DNA of 64,000 bases from Saussurea involucrata (lineage: Eukaryota > Streptophyta > Magnoliopsida > Asterales > Asteraceae): assembly GCA_033807775.1 (NCBI GenBank), contig CM066326.1, forward strand, positions 86,156,873-86,220,872, given 5' to 3'. Below are positions 31,648 through 39,627 of the stretch, in pieces. Below the pieces are notes generated by a model. That model made no database searches, was not told the DNA's origin, and was given only the letters and a program-made list of their open reading frames with translations. How positions within the stretch are numbered: the first letter of the stretch is position 1; the number at the start of each line of letters is the position of its first letter. The translations under genes and the position numbers were made by a program.

Positions 31648-31900
31648 AATTGAAGCCAGCAAAATCACACAGATTCGAGCAAACTAAAGCCGACAAACTC
31701 ACACAGATTCGATAAACATATATGCAAATTAAAGCCTAACAAATTATCTAACAGATTCGATAACGTATCGTTAAAATTAAGCACTCCAGACTTACAGAGA
31801 GAGTAGATCCATGGCCCTGATTCAAGGAAGAAGAAGAAGAAGAAGAAATAGGTTGCAGGTGCTGTAGTAGAATTCTCTGTCTGTTAATGGCTTTCTCCAT
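15358..31900 (-). CDS. KAT2: Peroxisomal 3-ketoacyl-CoA thiolase
   Basis: Fourteen exons on the minus strand encode 445 aa: 31900-31796, 24537-24461, 24357-24273, 22035-21909, 20777-20679, 20200-20133, 19695-19588, 19086-19009, 18351-18219, 17549-17453, 16698-16575, 15989-15881, 15767-15684, 15401-15358. Every junction is GT-AG and phases agree. The N terminus has a PTS2 peroxisome signal RQ-x5-HL (R7 to L15). Catalytic residues are Cys143 (NRQCSSG), His398 ([10 protein letters not shown]) and Cys430 (SMCIGSGMG). It would perform the last step of fatty-acid and jasmonate beta-oxidation, releasing acetyl-CoA in peroxisomes. A TGA after FERGD ends it before the usual 12-17 C-terminal residues; downstream in-frame sequence still resembles the family tail. 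Introns hold many SINEs and MITEs; intron 1 is 7.3 kb. Confidence 0.95.
16013..16095 (+). repeat. SINE family S3, truncated
   Basis: A-box-like TGGCATTGCGGTACC and B-box GTGGTTCAAACCTC, as in the copies at 19150-19280 and 26008-26150. The 3' part is cut by the MITE starting near 16100. Confidence 0.6.
16100..16318. mobile_element. Inverted-repeat MITE (GTTGAGGTTAACGTGAG family), copy 1
   Basis: Arms GTGAGAAGTTGAGGTTAACG and its complement near 16280-16310 enclose a conserved middle. Further copies are at 16822-17030, 30893-31090 and 31225-31445, all inside thiolase introns. Confidence 0.6.
16822..17030. mobile_element. Inverted-repeat MITE (same family), copy 2
   Basis: Same arms as copy 1. 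Flanks ATGACAATTT and ATGACAAATTT suggest a 9-10 bp target duplication with one indel, hence possibly Mutator-like. It is itself inside a Stowaway-type element. Confidence 0.6.
17148..17383. mobile_element. Tourist-like MITE, copy 3
   Basis: GGTGCTGTTTGGTTGG at the left, GCTAACGAACAGACCA at the right, flanked by TTA at 17145-17147 and 17384-17386. The flanks rejoin to a Stowaway terminus, which confirms the boundaries. Confidence 0.85.
17610..17790 (-). mobile_element. tRNA-derived SINE (family S2), copy 1
   Basis: On the minus strand an A-box TAGCTCAGTTGGTAATGG and B-box GGGTTCGAGCCC head the element. A 15-bp target duplication TTGAACTCGTGTAAA flanks it at 17595-17609 and 17791-17805. It sits in intron 9 of the thiolase gene in the gene's own orientation. 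Confidence 0.88.
17823..18175. mobile_element. Tourist-like MITE with GGACCCG ends
   Basis: Left GGACCCGCTTGGTTTG, right CAAACCAAACGGGTCC, flanked by TTA on both sides (17820-17822 and 18176-18178). A similar element spans about 19751-20094. Confidence 0.8.
18422..18637 (-). mobile_element. tRNA-derived SINE (family S2), copy 2
   Basis: A-box TAGCTCAGTTGGTTAAGG and B-box GAGTTCGAATCC on the minus strand; 12-bp duplication GATGTGAATTAT at 18410-18421 and 18638-18649. It shares the block 'atgccccccacattatgg' with copy 1. Located in intron 8 of the thiolase gene. Confidence 0.88.
18672..18912. mobile_element. Stowaway-type MITE remnant
   Basis: Body and right end (GGACACTTATTTTGGAACGG) match the 29473-29713 copy. 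Ends are diverged. Confidence 0.55.
19150..19280 (+). repeat. SINE family S3 copy
   Basis: Shares 'aaagggtcattggc' at the head and 'gtgtgagttttaccgtatataaat' at the tail with 26008-26150. Promoter boxes are degraded. Confidence 0.5.
19287..19522. mobile_element. Fold-back MITE with GGTTCAAGGGAAAA ends
   Basis: Arms of about 65 bp are nearly perfect inverted repeats containing AACGGAAAACTG and CCCTTCATCC blocks. The centre is a run of palindromic TGCACAAATGCA-like units. The terminal motif recalls the hairpin element at 29893-30174. Confidence 0.7.
19751..20094. mobile_element. Tourist-like MITE with GGCCCCG ends
   Basis: Related to 17823-18175, reading TGGCCCCGTTTGGTTTA at the left and ATCAAACCAACGGACCT at the right. 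TAA precedes the left end; the right flank does not match. Confidence 0.5.
20284..20452 (-). repeat. tRNA-derived SINE (family S1) copy
   Basis: Minus-strand A-box TGTGGCATAGTGATTGAGGC and B-box GGGTTCGATTCC match the S1 SINEs. In thiolase intron 5. Confidence 0.65.
20815..20849. repeat. TA microsatellite
   Basis: Uninterrupted TA dinucleotide tract in a thiolase intron, 30-60 bp from exon 5. Confidence 0.9.
20860..21870. repeat. Diverged multi-copy repeat region
   Basis: Blocks such as 'catatatagatgagaaatgg' and 'ccaaatctagccgatgtgg' recur near 20925, 21608 and 21735. A purine-rich inverted element lies at about 21230-21590. No coding content; all within thiolase intron 4. Confidence 0.5.
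22675..22923 (+). pseudogene. Harbinger ORF1 N-terminal fragment
   Basis: An 82-aa frame begins [15 protein letters not shown] and is rich in Gln/Pro ([18 protein letters not shown]). This is the low-complexity head typical of plant Harbinger ORF1 (Myb/SANT-type accessory) proteins. It stops where the SANT domain should follow. Confidence 0.6.
22961..23182 (+). pseudogene. Harbinger ORF1 C-terminal fragment
   Basis: The 73-aa frame has a charged helix ([20 protein letters not shown]) and a conserved end [17 protein letters not shown], as in the C-terminal region of Harbinger ORF1 and NAM-associated proteins. It is separated from the N-terminal fragment by a deletion. Confidence 0.6.
23608..23735 (-). 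repeat. Au-type SINE-like fragment, inverted
   Basis: Reverse complement ends TACTGGGTTTGTTTGG after a C-rich block, like the copies at 353-470 and 11262-11560. Confidence 0.5.
23934..24236. mobile_element. Tourist-like MITE, copy 4
   Basis: Starts GGGGTGGTTTACTT and ends AAGTAAACAGCCCC; flanks TTA and GTA. The right end is 37 bp from the 3' border of thiolase exon 3. Confidence 0.75.
25323..25618. mobile_element. MULE-type MITE of the GAGTAAATT family, copy 1
   Basis: Ends GAGTAAATTACGTTTTTGG and inverted AATGTAATTTACTC; perfect 9-bp duplication AAAATAAAA (25314-25322 and 25619-25627). In thiolase intron 1. Confidence 0.88.
26008..26150 (+). repeat. SINE family S3 copy
   Basis: A-box-like TGGTCTAGCGGTATCAAAGC, B-box GGGTTCAAACGTC and an A-rich end near 26144. 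Confidence 0.65.
26559..26850. mobile_element. MULE-type MITE of the GAGTAAATT family, copy 2
   Basis: Long inverted arms built of 'actgttttggtccctgtgg' units fold the whole element. The flanks are a perfect 10-bp repeat ATTTTATGAA (26549-26558 and 26851-26860). Confidence 0.88.
26997..27471. mobile_element. Non-autonomous hAT-type element
   Basis: Ends TAGGCATGGCAAC and TTGCCATGCCTA with the perfect 8-bp duplication CTCGAACG (26989-26996 and 27472-27479). Sub-terminal GC-rich CCCCGGCCCCGG runs contrast with its AT-rich core. Confidence 0.88.
27757..27972. mobile_element. Tourist-like MITE with GGGGTTGTTTAGCAG end
   Basis: TAA at 27754-27756 and 27973-27975 flanks ends GGGGTTGTTTAGCAG and GTAAACAAACAACTCC. 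216 bp, in thiolase intron 1. Confidence 0.8.
28222..28546. mobile_element. MULE-type MITE of the GAGTAAATT family, copy 3
   Basis: Ends GAGTAAATTACGTTTTTAG and AAAACGTAATTTACTC. Flanks TTTTAAAAA and TTTTAAATA match at 8 of 9 bases. Confidence 0.8.
28556..29470. other. Intronic AT-rich stretch
   Basis: Part of thiolase intron 1. No gene, long repeat or RNA gene recognised. Confidence 0.6.
29473..29713. mobile_element. Stowaway-type MITE
   Basis: Left end CTCCCTCCGTCCC, right end GGAACGGATGGAG, TA on both sides (29471-29472 and 29714-29715). Best-preserved Stowaway copy in the window. Confidence 0.88.
29893..30174. mobile_element. Hairpin MITE with a central TATATGAACGTTCATATA array
   Basis: Arms of roughly 75 bp are nearly perfect inverted repeats and include GTAGAGAAGTAAAAAAACAC and ACGGGTCCGTTC. 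The centre is about ten short palindromic units (ATGAACGTTCAT). The sequence lies between TA-rich tracts, so target duplication cannot be read. Confidence 0.75.
30660..30795 (-). repeat. SINE family S2 remnant
   Basis: Contains 'ccaactaagctacacg' at one end and 'gttgataacctcaaccag' at the other, as diverged S2 borders. The B-box is lost. Confidence 0.4.
30893..31090. mobile_element. Inverted-repeat MITE (GTTGAGGTTAACGTGAG family), copy 3
   Basis: Same arms and core as 16100-16318, more diverged. Confidence 0.5.
31225..31445. mobile_element. Inverted-repeat MITE (same family), copy 4
   Basis: Begins GGGTTGGGTCCGGTGAGA and contains the core 'gtgagaagtggttatcaacc'. Confidence 0.5.
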
Positions 31901-31972
31901 CTCTGAGATTGAATTTTAGGGAAATGATTTCTGCACTGCAGTGAGATAAAGCAGATCACAAAAAACGTGTTT

Positions 31973-31979
31973 GTATATA
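31973..31979 (-). promoter_or_regulatory. Candidate TATA box of the thiolase gene
   Basis: TATATAC on the minus strand lies about 73 bp upstream of the start codon, allowing a 5' UTR of roughly 40 nt. No other core element is distinct. Confidence 0.45.
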
Positions 31980-32259
31980 TGGGGGTAGGGACAGTAGGGT
32001 GGGTAGCGGGTGTGAAATCAATTTGGAGTTTTCTCAACAGTTTCGTGCTTGGTGGAGGGAAGACTGATTGACTCAAAAGTCAAAAGCGAGAAGAGAGAAA
32101 ATTTCCACGTTTTTTCCGAGGTGGAAATCAAAAGAACCCCTTTGAGTTTGAAAATTTGACAATTTAGGTTCTTATAGTTTGCTAGGAGAGCGAGATAAAC
32201 CCCAAAATAACTTTCTTAAATGGTATGTTTAGGTGAATATAGTAGGGTACCTTTTTTTT

Positions 32260-32775
32260 ATACCCATATACCAATCAATTATAATTGGTATGCAAATATA
32301 TGCAATGTATCAATCAATTTTAATTAGTACCAACTTTTTCCGGTCGGTACATGTTGGTACGTTGTTCGTAAAACTTTTAGTTGTAAAACAATAAAATGGC
32401 TAAGTTGAATTCTTTGAGTTTGAGAATCGGGTAAAACTTTTAGTCTTTTAATGTAAATTATAAAACAATCGAATTTAATGTACTAAATAATTAAATCTCA
32501 ACCACTTGGGTTGTGGTGTACTGGTAAAGCCCTTGGAGATGTAGTGGAAGCTCATCTACCCAGGGTTCAAATCCAGGCACTGCCAAAGCCCTTGTGGCCA
32601 TGGAGGTTCACCTGCGATGACTCCAGGTCATTCGTGGTCGCCCGAGGATTAGTCGGTGCGCGTAAAAATCTCTTTAAAAAACAATAAGGTAATCTCATAA
32701 TCAAATGCATAAATAGTACATTAGTAATAAAATATTTTTCATTTCATTGATTTTTTATTTGATGAATGATTAAAA

Positions 32776-32813
<38 letters not shown>

Positions 32814-32990
32814 AGTCGGTACGGTACTGTATTACTGTGGTAAACGATTTCAATATCGGGTATCAACTAAGTTTGTGAAGTTAGTACGGTAGTACTAACC
32901 AATTTAGTCGTTATCAATTGAATTGGTACGGTTGATAATGAATTGATGGTTTGTCATGGTACAAATTTAACACCCCTAGCTATGTCGCTT
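32260..32990. repeat. Diverged repeat with GGTACGGT blocks, carrying a SINE
   Basis: Repeated 'tcggtacggtac' and 'accaat..aattggtac' blocks surround the SINE at 32500-32680, ending 'taacacccctag'. This resembles a degraded hAT-type MITE; ends are not firm. Confidence 0.35.
32500..32680 (+). mobile_element. tRNA-derived SINE (family S1), uninterrupted copy
   Basis: A-box-like GTGGTGTACTGGTAAAGCC, B-box GGGTTCAAATCC and the S1 tail 'gtcattcgtggtcgcccgagg'. This uninterrupted copy allows the two split S1 SINEs to be recognised. Confidence 0.8.
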
Positions 32991-33536
32991 GCATTTGAAT
33001 TAAAGTAATAAGCTTTTTAAACTATATTTCAAGTTGTATATCATAATTTTTGGATAAGTGTTAGCTGTGGTAAGAAGTTTGATTAGTTTAAGAGGTATTG
33101 TTTAGATAAATGTTAACTGAAAGTTTTCTGTTTACTTAATGGTTTGTATTAGTAGATGATTGAGTAAATTGATGATTATATCCCTTTATTTGGGTAATTG
33201 CTAACCATAAATTGTTGTTTTACAAAATGTCTTATAAGATATAGAGTAAAGTTCGGTTTTTCATCTAAAATGTCTGTCTATTTTAACGGTTCTTGTCCCC
33301 ATACTTCATTTAGTCGGTTTTCGCACCCTCGCATTTGTCCATTCTCAACAGGTAAGCATTTTGTAAACGTCTCCTAACTCTAGCCCCATTGATGATGATC
33401 AATAGATGGGTCTTGGACCAATCTATTTTATCATCAATTGGTTACCAAAAACTTGTAGTTTATATTGAAAAAATGATAATCACTTTAAAAAGTTTCTAAT
33501 CAAGTTTGACCCCCAAAATCAACTTTATTTATTGCC
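32991..33536. other. Intergenic stretch without a recognised gene
   Basis: AT-rich sequence upstream of the thiolase gene; nothing identifiable. Confidence 0.55.
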
Positions 33537-34978
33537 AATCAAATGAAAACTCATTTTCAATTGTAAATATGAGGACAAGTTACAACCATTGATCAAGATT
33601 TGAAAAATTAATCAATGGTTAAAACTTAATGAAACCAATTGAGAAGTGATTAGGGACAAATATGGAAATTTGAATCAGCGCCTACCATCTTTGACTTTTT
33701 GTTTTTTTTAATTAAAAAACTTGTGCCCCTTAAAGTTTAAAATAAATTATCTTAAAAATTACTAATGTTTTAATCAAACAAATTACATCAAAAAAACGAA
33801 AATTTCGTGCTTTTCGATATGACATTCATCTCGATATAGTTTTTTCTTCATTTTAACCGTTTTTACGTGAAATGCTATGTATGTGTTATATTCAGTATGA
33901 ATATGTATGCACATTTTCTGTTGTCCATATTCAGTATGAATAACAAATGAGAACGTTCATTCACTATTCATGACGAATAACACAGTATTCAAAATGAATA
34001 ATACAACATTCATGATGAATAATACACGAATTCCTGATTCATGTATTATTAAACATGAATCATGTATTATTAAACATGAATCATGTATTATTCACCTTAA
34101 ATGTTGTATTATTCATCATGAATAATACATTATTCATGATGAATAATATATGAATGACCCATGAAGGTGTGAACACATGACGCACTCTCTTTTGTTTTTC
34201 GATTCATAACCGCGACTTGGTTTTATTCTTTGTGAATATGTATGCACATCTCCAGGTGTCCACATTCAGTATAAATAACAAAGGTGAACGTTCATTCACT
34301 ATTCATGATGAATAATACAATATTCAGGATGAATAACACAGTATCCAGTATGAATAATACATTATTCATGAAGAATAATACATGAGTGACCAGTGAAGGT
34401 GTGGAGACGTGACGCACTCTCTTTCGTTCTTCGGTTCACAATCGAAACTCGATAGGTTCCCGATTCATCTCGATGGGTGTTGGGTTACGGTAATGAAGAA
34501 CACGATGCCTTAGGACGTTGAAGAAAGTGTTTAGAAGGTGATGTCGAGTTACAGACTTACGGTGTCGAGATGTTATAAACACTTGAATACATAAATATTC
34601 ATAATGAATATAACACATATATGACATTTCACGTAAAAGCGGTTAAAACAACAACAAAAACTATATCGAGATGGATGTCATATCGAAGAGTACGGAATTC
34701 TCGTTTTTTGATGTAATTTGTTTGATTAAAATATTAGTAATTTTTAAGATAATTTATTTTAAACTTTAAGGGGGGTAAAAAAATTTAATTAAAAAATAAA
34801 ATAAAAAGTCAAATATGGTAGGGGTGAGTTTAAATTATTTTTCATTTTTACTCCTAATCACCTTAATTAATAATTTTAATTAAAAACTCTATTTAATATG
34901 AGTCATTGGATCAATAGAGATGAAAGGGCCAAGATTCGTCATCACGTTCACAATTGAATTTGAGTTTTCATTTGAACT
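33537..34978. mobile_element. Large fold-back element with about 370-bp arms
   Basis: The left arm (about 33537-33905) and right arm (about 34590-34978) are inverted repeats sharing, for example, CATCTCGATATAGTTTTT and TTACGTGAAATG. The loop is made of two diverged direct copies (near 33899-34208 and 34231-34442), each with chains of ATTCATGATGAATAATAC and the block GTGACGCACTCTCTTT. No transposase. A CT/TA microsatellite abuts the right end. A Mutator-like or fold-back class is likely. Confidence 0.7.
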
Positions 34979-34979
34979 T

Positions 34980-34982
<3 letters not shown>

Positions 34983-35070
<88 letters not shown>
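34983..35070. repeat. Compound CT/TA microsatellite
   Basis: A run of CT dinucleotides passes into a long run of TA. Open frames across it are artefacts. Confidence 0.95.
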
Positions 35071-35072
<2 letters not shown>

Positions 35073-36294
35073 CTATATAGAGGAAGACTATTTTGTAACC
35101 CTTAAAAATGTTGAAACTTGTGAAACTCACGTCTTAGTCGTTGATCTAATCTTGTTATTTTTAGATTTACTAATTTAATTAATTAAATCACATGGGTATA
35201 ACAGTAATTTAATATTTTCTGGGTTTTTAATTTTTTTTAATATTTTCGATAATTGCAAATCGTTTTCTAAAATTAAGCATAATGGATCATCTCTATCATG
35301 GCAAGTCGGTTTTTATATTTGAACAATATATTTTTCAATTAAACTGGTCAAACTGTACGTAATTTTAAATTATTTGAAAATCAAAGCATTTGTAAACCAC
35401 CACCACCACCACCACCACCACCAGGAGGAGGTTAACAACAACTCAGGATTTAAAGCCTTCTTACTGGCTGTGCGAGGACATCTCCTGCGACGTTCTAATT
35501 CCTGCCGAATTCATCCATTTGGGTTCCCCTGCCATTCAACAAGTTGCTCAACATGACACCCCGGATCCTTTGTTTCTTTGATGGTATCCTTGACATTATC
35601 CCACAAAACGCTAACATCCTTGATGCTCCACTCACAATCTCATATGTTGCCTTAAACCCTCAACATCCTTCAACTTTTCAAACACTTCTTCCATCTTTTC
35701 GATAGATCCTTGGGACCCACGAGAAGATATCCAGATATTATATGATTCATGAAGAACAAGGTTTAATAAAAAACGATTCACGAAGAACGATTCATGGAGA
35801 AGGATTCCTTCTTCATGAAGAAGGTTTAATGAAGATAGTATCAAGAAGATGGATTCATGAAGAAGGATTCATGAAGAATTTGACTATGGTGATTTTGGGT
35901 TACATGTTATTTCGTGATTTTTAGAAAGAGAGTGAGTGATTTTAGGAACAATATTATGATAGTTAGTAGTTACTTATTTTGGATTTATTTTTTTTAGTAA
36001 TGGAATTCGAGAAATACTTTTAACTCCTTATTTTTAGTAGGAAAAAAATGAAAATTATATTTAAAATGACTTTTGATTTGAACCGTTGATTTTGATGGCT
36101 TAGATGATGGTTGCAAGAGTTTCAACCTTTTTAAATGGTTGCAAATTATAGCAACTTTGTTTAAAAAAATAAACAAGTGTAGACGACTTTCATATGGAAT
36201 TCCAGAAATACCCTTTAACTCCGAGTTGGTAAAATAGTGTGAAAGCTTGGTGGTTTGTTAGCATCAACTTTGTTTAAAAAAATAAAAGTTTCTT
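35071..36294. other. Intergenic region with simple repeats
   Basis: Holds a CAC trinucleotide run (35397-35423) and imperfect copies of 'attcatgaagaaggattcat' (35740-35880). The part at 35430-35700 is less AT-rich and may be an old gene fragment, but I recognise no protein. Confidence 0.5.
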
Positions 36295-36297
36295 TTA

Positions 36298-36835
36298 GGT
36301 AGCGTTTGGTATGCAGACTGGATGGGACATGACAGAATTGGACAAGACGGGACAGGACTGGACGGGACAAAACTAATTTTATGTTCTGCGTTTGGTACGA
36401 CTAGAACAGGACAGAACAAAACTGTTAAAATGACCAAATTGCCCTAGAATATAGATTAATATTTTTCATCACGTAATAATTATAAATAACATAAAATCAA
36501 TTAAATAATAAACTATTATATACATCAAATTTAAAGTAAATTATATAAATCACATTTATGTAATTTTATATAATATATAATTTTTCAAAAAATGTTTGCA
36601 AAATAATTTTTATATAATATATAATTGAAAATAAAGGGTAAATGTGTCATTTTATGCTTAGTCCCATGTTGTTCCACCTTTTTTGGTGGAACAAAAAATG
36701 CCTCATTTTGTCCCATGAAAATGAATTTTAGTCTCATCTTGTCCCAACTTGTTTTAGTCCCATGTCATACCAAACGCAGTACTGCTTTTTTTTTGTCCCG
36801 TCCCATCCCATCCAGTCTGCGCACCAAACGCACCC
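36298..36835. mobile_element. Tourist-like MITE with GCGTTTGGT ends
   Basis: Left GGTAGCGTTTGGTATGCAGA, right inverted as GCGCACCAAACGCACCC. TTA on both sides (36295-36297 and 36836-36838). Sub-terminal GGACTGGACGGGAC blocks are related to short fragments near 13030 and 49560. Confidence 0.82.
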
Positions 36836-37396
36836 TTAAGACGACTTTCATATGATCAAAACTTATTAATAAATAAGTGTAGACGATTTGAAGATTTTGA
36901 ACATGAATATTACCTATTTAATAAATGATATAGGCAGGGGCGGATCCATTGTATTGTATATGGTGGCACGTGGCACCTTCTCGTTCCATGAAAGGTGTCA
37001 CGTCACTGTATTATTTTGTTGTGTGTCGCCGTATATAATTTAAAACTACAATAATGACACAAGTTTTCCTTGATAGAGTTAGTTTACATGACTTTTCTCC
37101 CACCCCAGACGTGAGTTCAAATCCCTTTTGTGTTAGTTTCATGGTTTTTTAACTTTTAGCTTTAGATTTATTATGTTTCTGGAAAAAAATTGCAATAAAA
37201 GATTCGGACATAGGATCTCACAATTGAAAACAAATAACTAACTAGCAAACTAATGAAAATATTTATATCTTAGTTTTTTATAATAAAATGATGTCACCAC
37301 TTGAAAAAAAAATCACATCTGAATATAATATAGGTTTCTAAACTATTTAGATGTTAGGACAATTTAATCTCGATAAAAGACAAATAGATCTCAAAC

Positions 37397-38001
37397 TAGG
37401 GATGAGCGTTGAGCACCGTTTTTCCGAACCGAACCGGGATCGTACCGAACCCTAACCGATACCATGTATTTGGTTTGGTATTCGGTTCCAAACATTTCTC
37501 AAATCGGTATTCGGTACCGAGATTTTCTCGAAAAAACCCGAAACCGAACCGAAATTTTTAAAAGCAAAGTTTAAAAAAAAACTATGTTTATCATCTCCTA
37601 AATAAAGTTTATCTTGATTGTTGTTAACATTAATTATTATTGTTTCTTGATGTATATATACAGATTGAAGAGTTGATAAACGAACAAAATGGAAAAACGA
37701 AAATCGTAAAAGAATATCGAAGATTGTTCAACTTTTGATTTGTTTTGAACTTTTAATTGTTTGTGATTGGTTTTTAAACACATTTGAATCACTATGAAGG
37801 TATTTAGGTTTGCAATTGGTTTTGAGACGCATTTGATACATTTTAAAATTTTCGGTCCTAAGTGGTCCTAGTACTGATTTTCCCGTCCCGAAACCGAAAC
37901 CGAACCGGTACCGTACCGATACATACGGTTCGGTTTTCGGTACCACTTTTTAATCCCAAAAATTTTCGATACCAACCGGTTCGGTCCCGATCTCATCCCT
38001 A
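37397..38001. mobile_element. Non-autonomous hAT-type element
   Basis: TAGGGATGAGC to CTCATCCCTA with perfect 8-bp duplication TCTCAAAC (37389-37396 and 38002-38009). Relative of 14291-14833. Confidence 0.9.
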
Positions 38002-38104
38002 TCTCAAACGCTTTTAACATCACATGTGAATAAACATGCACATTTGTATTTTAACATGGACAAAAAGTCGGTACGTACATGAAAATGGAAAATTGCAAGG
38101 CAAC

Positions 38105-39465
38105 TGTTGGACAACCTAAGGGGGGGGGGGTAAGGTTGTATTTAAAATCTTTTTCTTTCAAAAATTCTTTGAACAAATAAATACAGTACAAACAATACAG
38201 TAAAAATAAAGCAGAGTATAAACAAGTAAATATACAACAATTATATAAACAGATATAATTTAAATGCACAGCGGAAATGTAAAGAGATAAGGGAAAGAGA
38301 ATACTTGACAACGATATTTTTAAAGTGGTTCACCAAACACAAAGTTGGCTAGTCCACCTCGAGAAAATAACACTTCTCGGAGATCCAATACGAAACGTGT
38401 TCTTTACGGTAGAAACACAAACCTTAATACAACAAACGCGAAACACTCTTCTTTGAGAGATTAATGTGGATCACTCACTCTAATTCAAACACTTACAAGA
38501 GGGTATAGATTTTAATATGAATAATCACTCTTGAATAAGGTTTATCACTTGGATATTTTTAGAGAGTTTGATCACTTGAGTTGTGTTGCTGATTCAACTA
38601 ATCGAGAGATTTTAATCTGCTATCAACTCAAGATTTCTTGCTCAAAAATTAATTTTATCAGTTTAAGTGATTTAGTGTGAGTAAGAAAGCAGCAGAATAA
38701 TAATCAAATGCTGAGGGAGAATTTATTGCTGAAGTTGGTGTAGCATTGAAGGCTGCTGGATGCTTGTATTTATACTGGATGATCATCAGTCTTGGGGATT
38801 TCGCGGTATACCGCCAGACCATCGCGGTATACCTGCGTCAGAAAAAGTGTACTGCAAGGAGAAGGTCAACCTGCAAAAGATCAACGGCTACAAGTACCCG
38901 CGGTATACCGCGTTGCACATGGCGGTATACCGCCTGGAAAAGTTGTCTGACAAAAGAAGCTTCATATGCAGATGATGCTGATGGTGAACAGTACCCGCGG
39001 TATACCGCGAAGACCTTGGCGGTATACCGCCTGAAGTTTTGTCCAATGAGAGCAAGGCAACGCAGGGTGGTTCGGCTGATCACACTTCTTGCAACAGATG
39101 ATGAACAGTAGCAAACAGCATATATATATATATATATATATATCAAGTGATTTAATATATATATAAAAAAAATATTGTATATATATATTTGATTCAAATA
39201 TATTTATATAGATACGAAATATCCAAGTGATAAAATATTTTAGGGTGTTTATCATTTTAAAATAAAATGACGAAACTCTTCAGACTTGGATACTTCAGAT
39301 AAAAAATTTATCGAGATCATTTAAATATCTGCACACTCGGATAAAATATTAGATAACAAAATAATGCGGTGTGTTTTGTAATCATCAAAATAAATATGGA
39401 GATGTGATTTTATGTGTACCAAAAATATATCACAATATTTAAAGCTGGGTACACTTGCACCAACA
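38105..39465 (-). repeat. 3' LTR of the Copia element
   Basis: On the plus strand it runs TGTTGGACAACC to TGCACCAACA. Contains six copies of the 12-bp palindrome GCGGTATACCGC (one imperfect) at 38803, 38824, 38900, 38922, 38997 and 39019, and a TA tract near 39120. Confidence 0.96.
38803..39030. promoter_or_regulatory. Palindrome array in the Copia LTR
   Basis: Six GCGGTATACCGC palindromes form three pairs. Within a pair the starts are 21-22 bp apart, two helical turns; pair-to-pair distance is about 97 bp. The same array lies at 45675-45902 in the other LTR. A dimeric DNA-binding protein site is an inference. Confidence 0.6.
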
Positions 39466-39479
39466 ATCTCCCCCTTTTT
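39466..39479 (-). other. Polypurine tract of the Copia element
   Basis: Read on the minus strand it is AAAAAGGGGGAGAT directly before the 3' LTR. Confidence 0.9.
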
Positions 39480-39627
39480 GATGATGACAAACACAACGCT
39501 AAACACGAGAGCATACTCGGTTTCTCTCCCCCTTTTGTCGAAGCAAAAAGGGTTCAAGAAAGTCGCTTATGCTCCCCCTCGAAAGATGCTCCCCTCAAAA
39601 TATGAAATATTTGAGAGTTAGTATTTA

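Noticed and set aside
15358..31900. Thiolase locus as a processed or decayed pseudogene
   Set aside because: It has introns, all splice sites and phases are intact, and catalytic residues and PTS2 are kept; only the extreme C terminus is shortened.
33960..34160. Regular short repeats suggesting a CRISPR-like array
   Set aside because: Plant nuclear context; units are palindromic, without unique spacers of constant length, and belong to a fold-back element loop.
34920..35178. Several open frames over the CT/TA microsatellite
   Set aside because: Repeat-generated frames with low-complexity Ser-Leu or Ile-Tyr runs; no coding evidence.
38746..39197. Open frames of 71-121 aa in the Copia LTRs, present twice
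   Set aside because: They overlap the GCGGTATACCGC array and TA tract on both strands and are not conserved as proteins; LTR regulatory sequence explains them.
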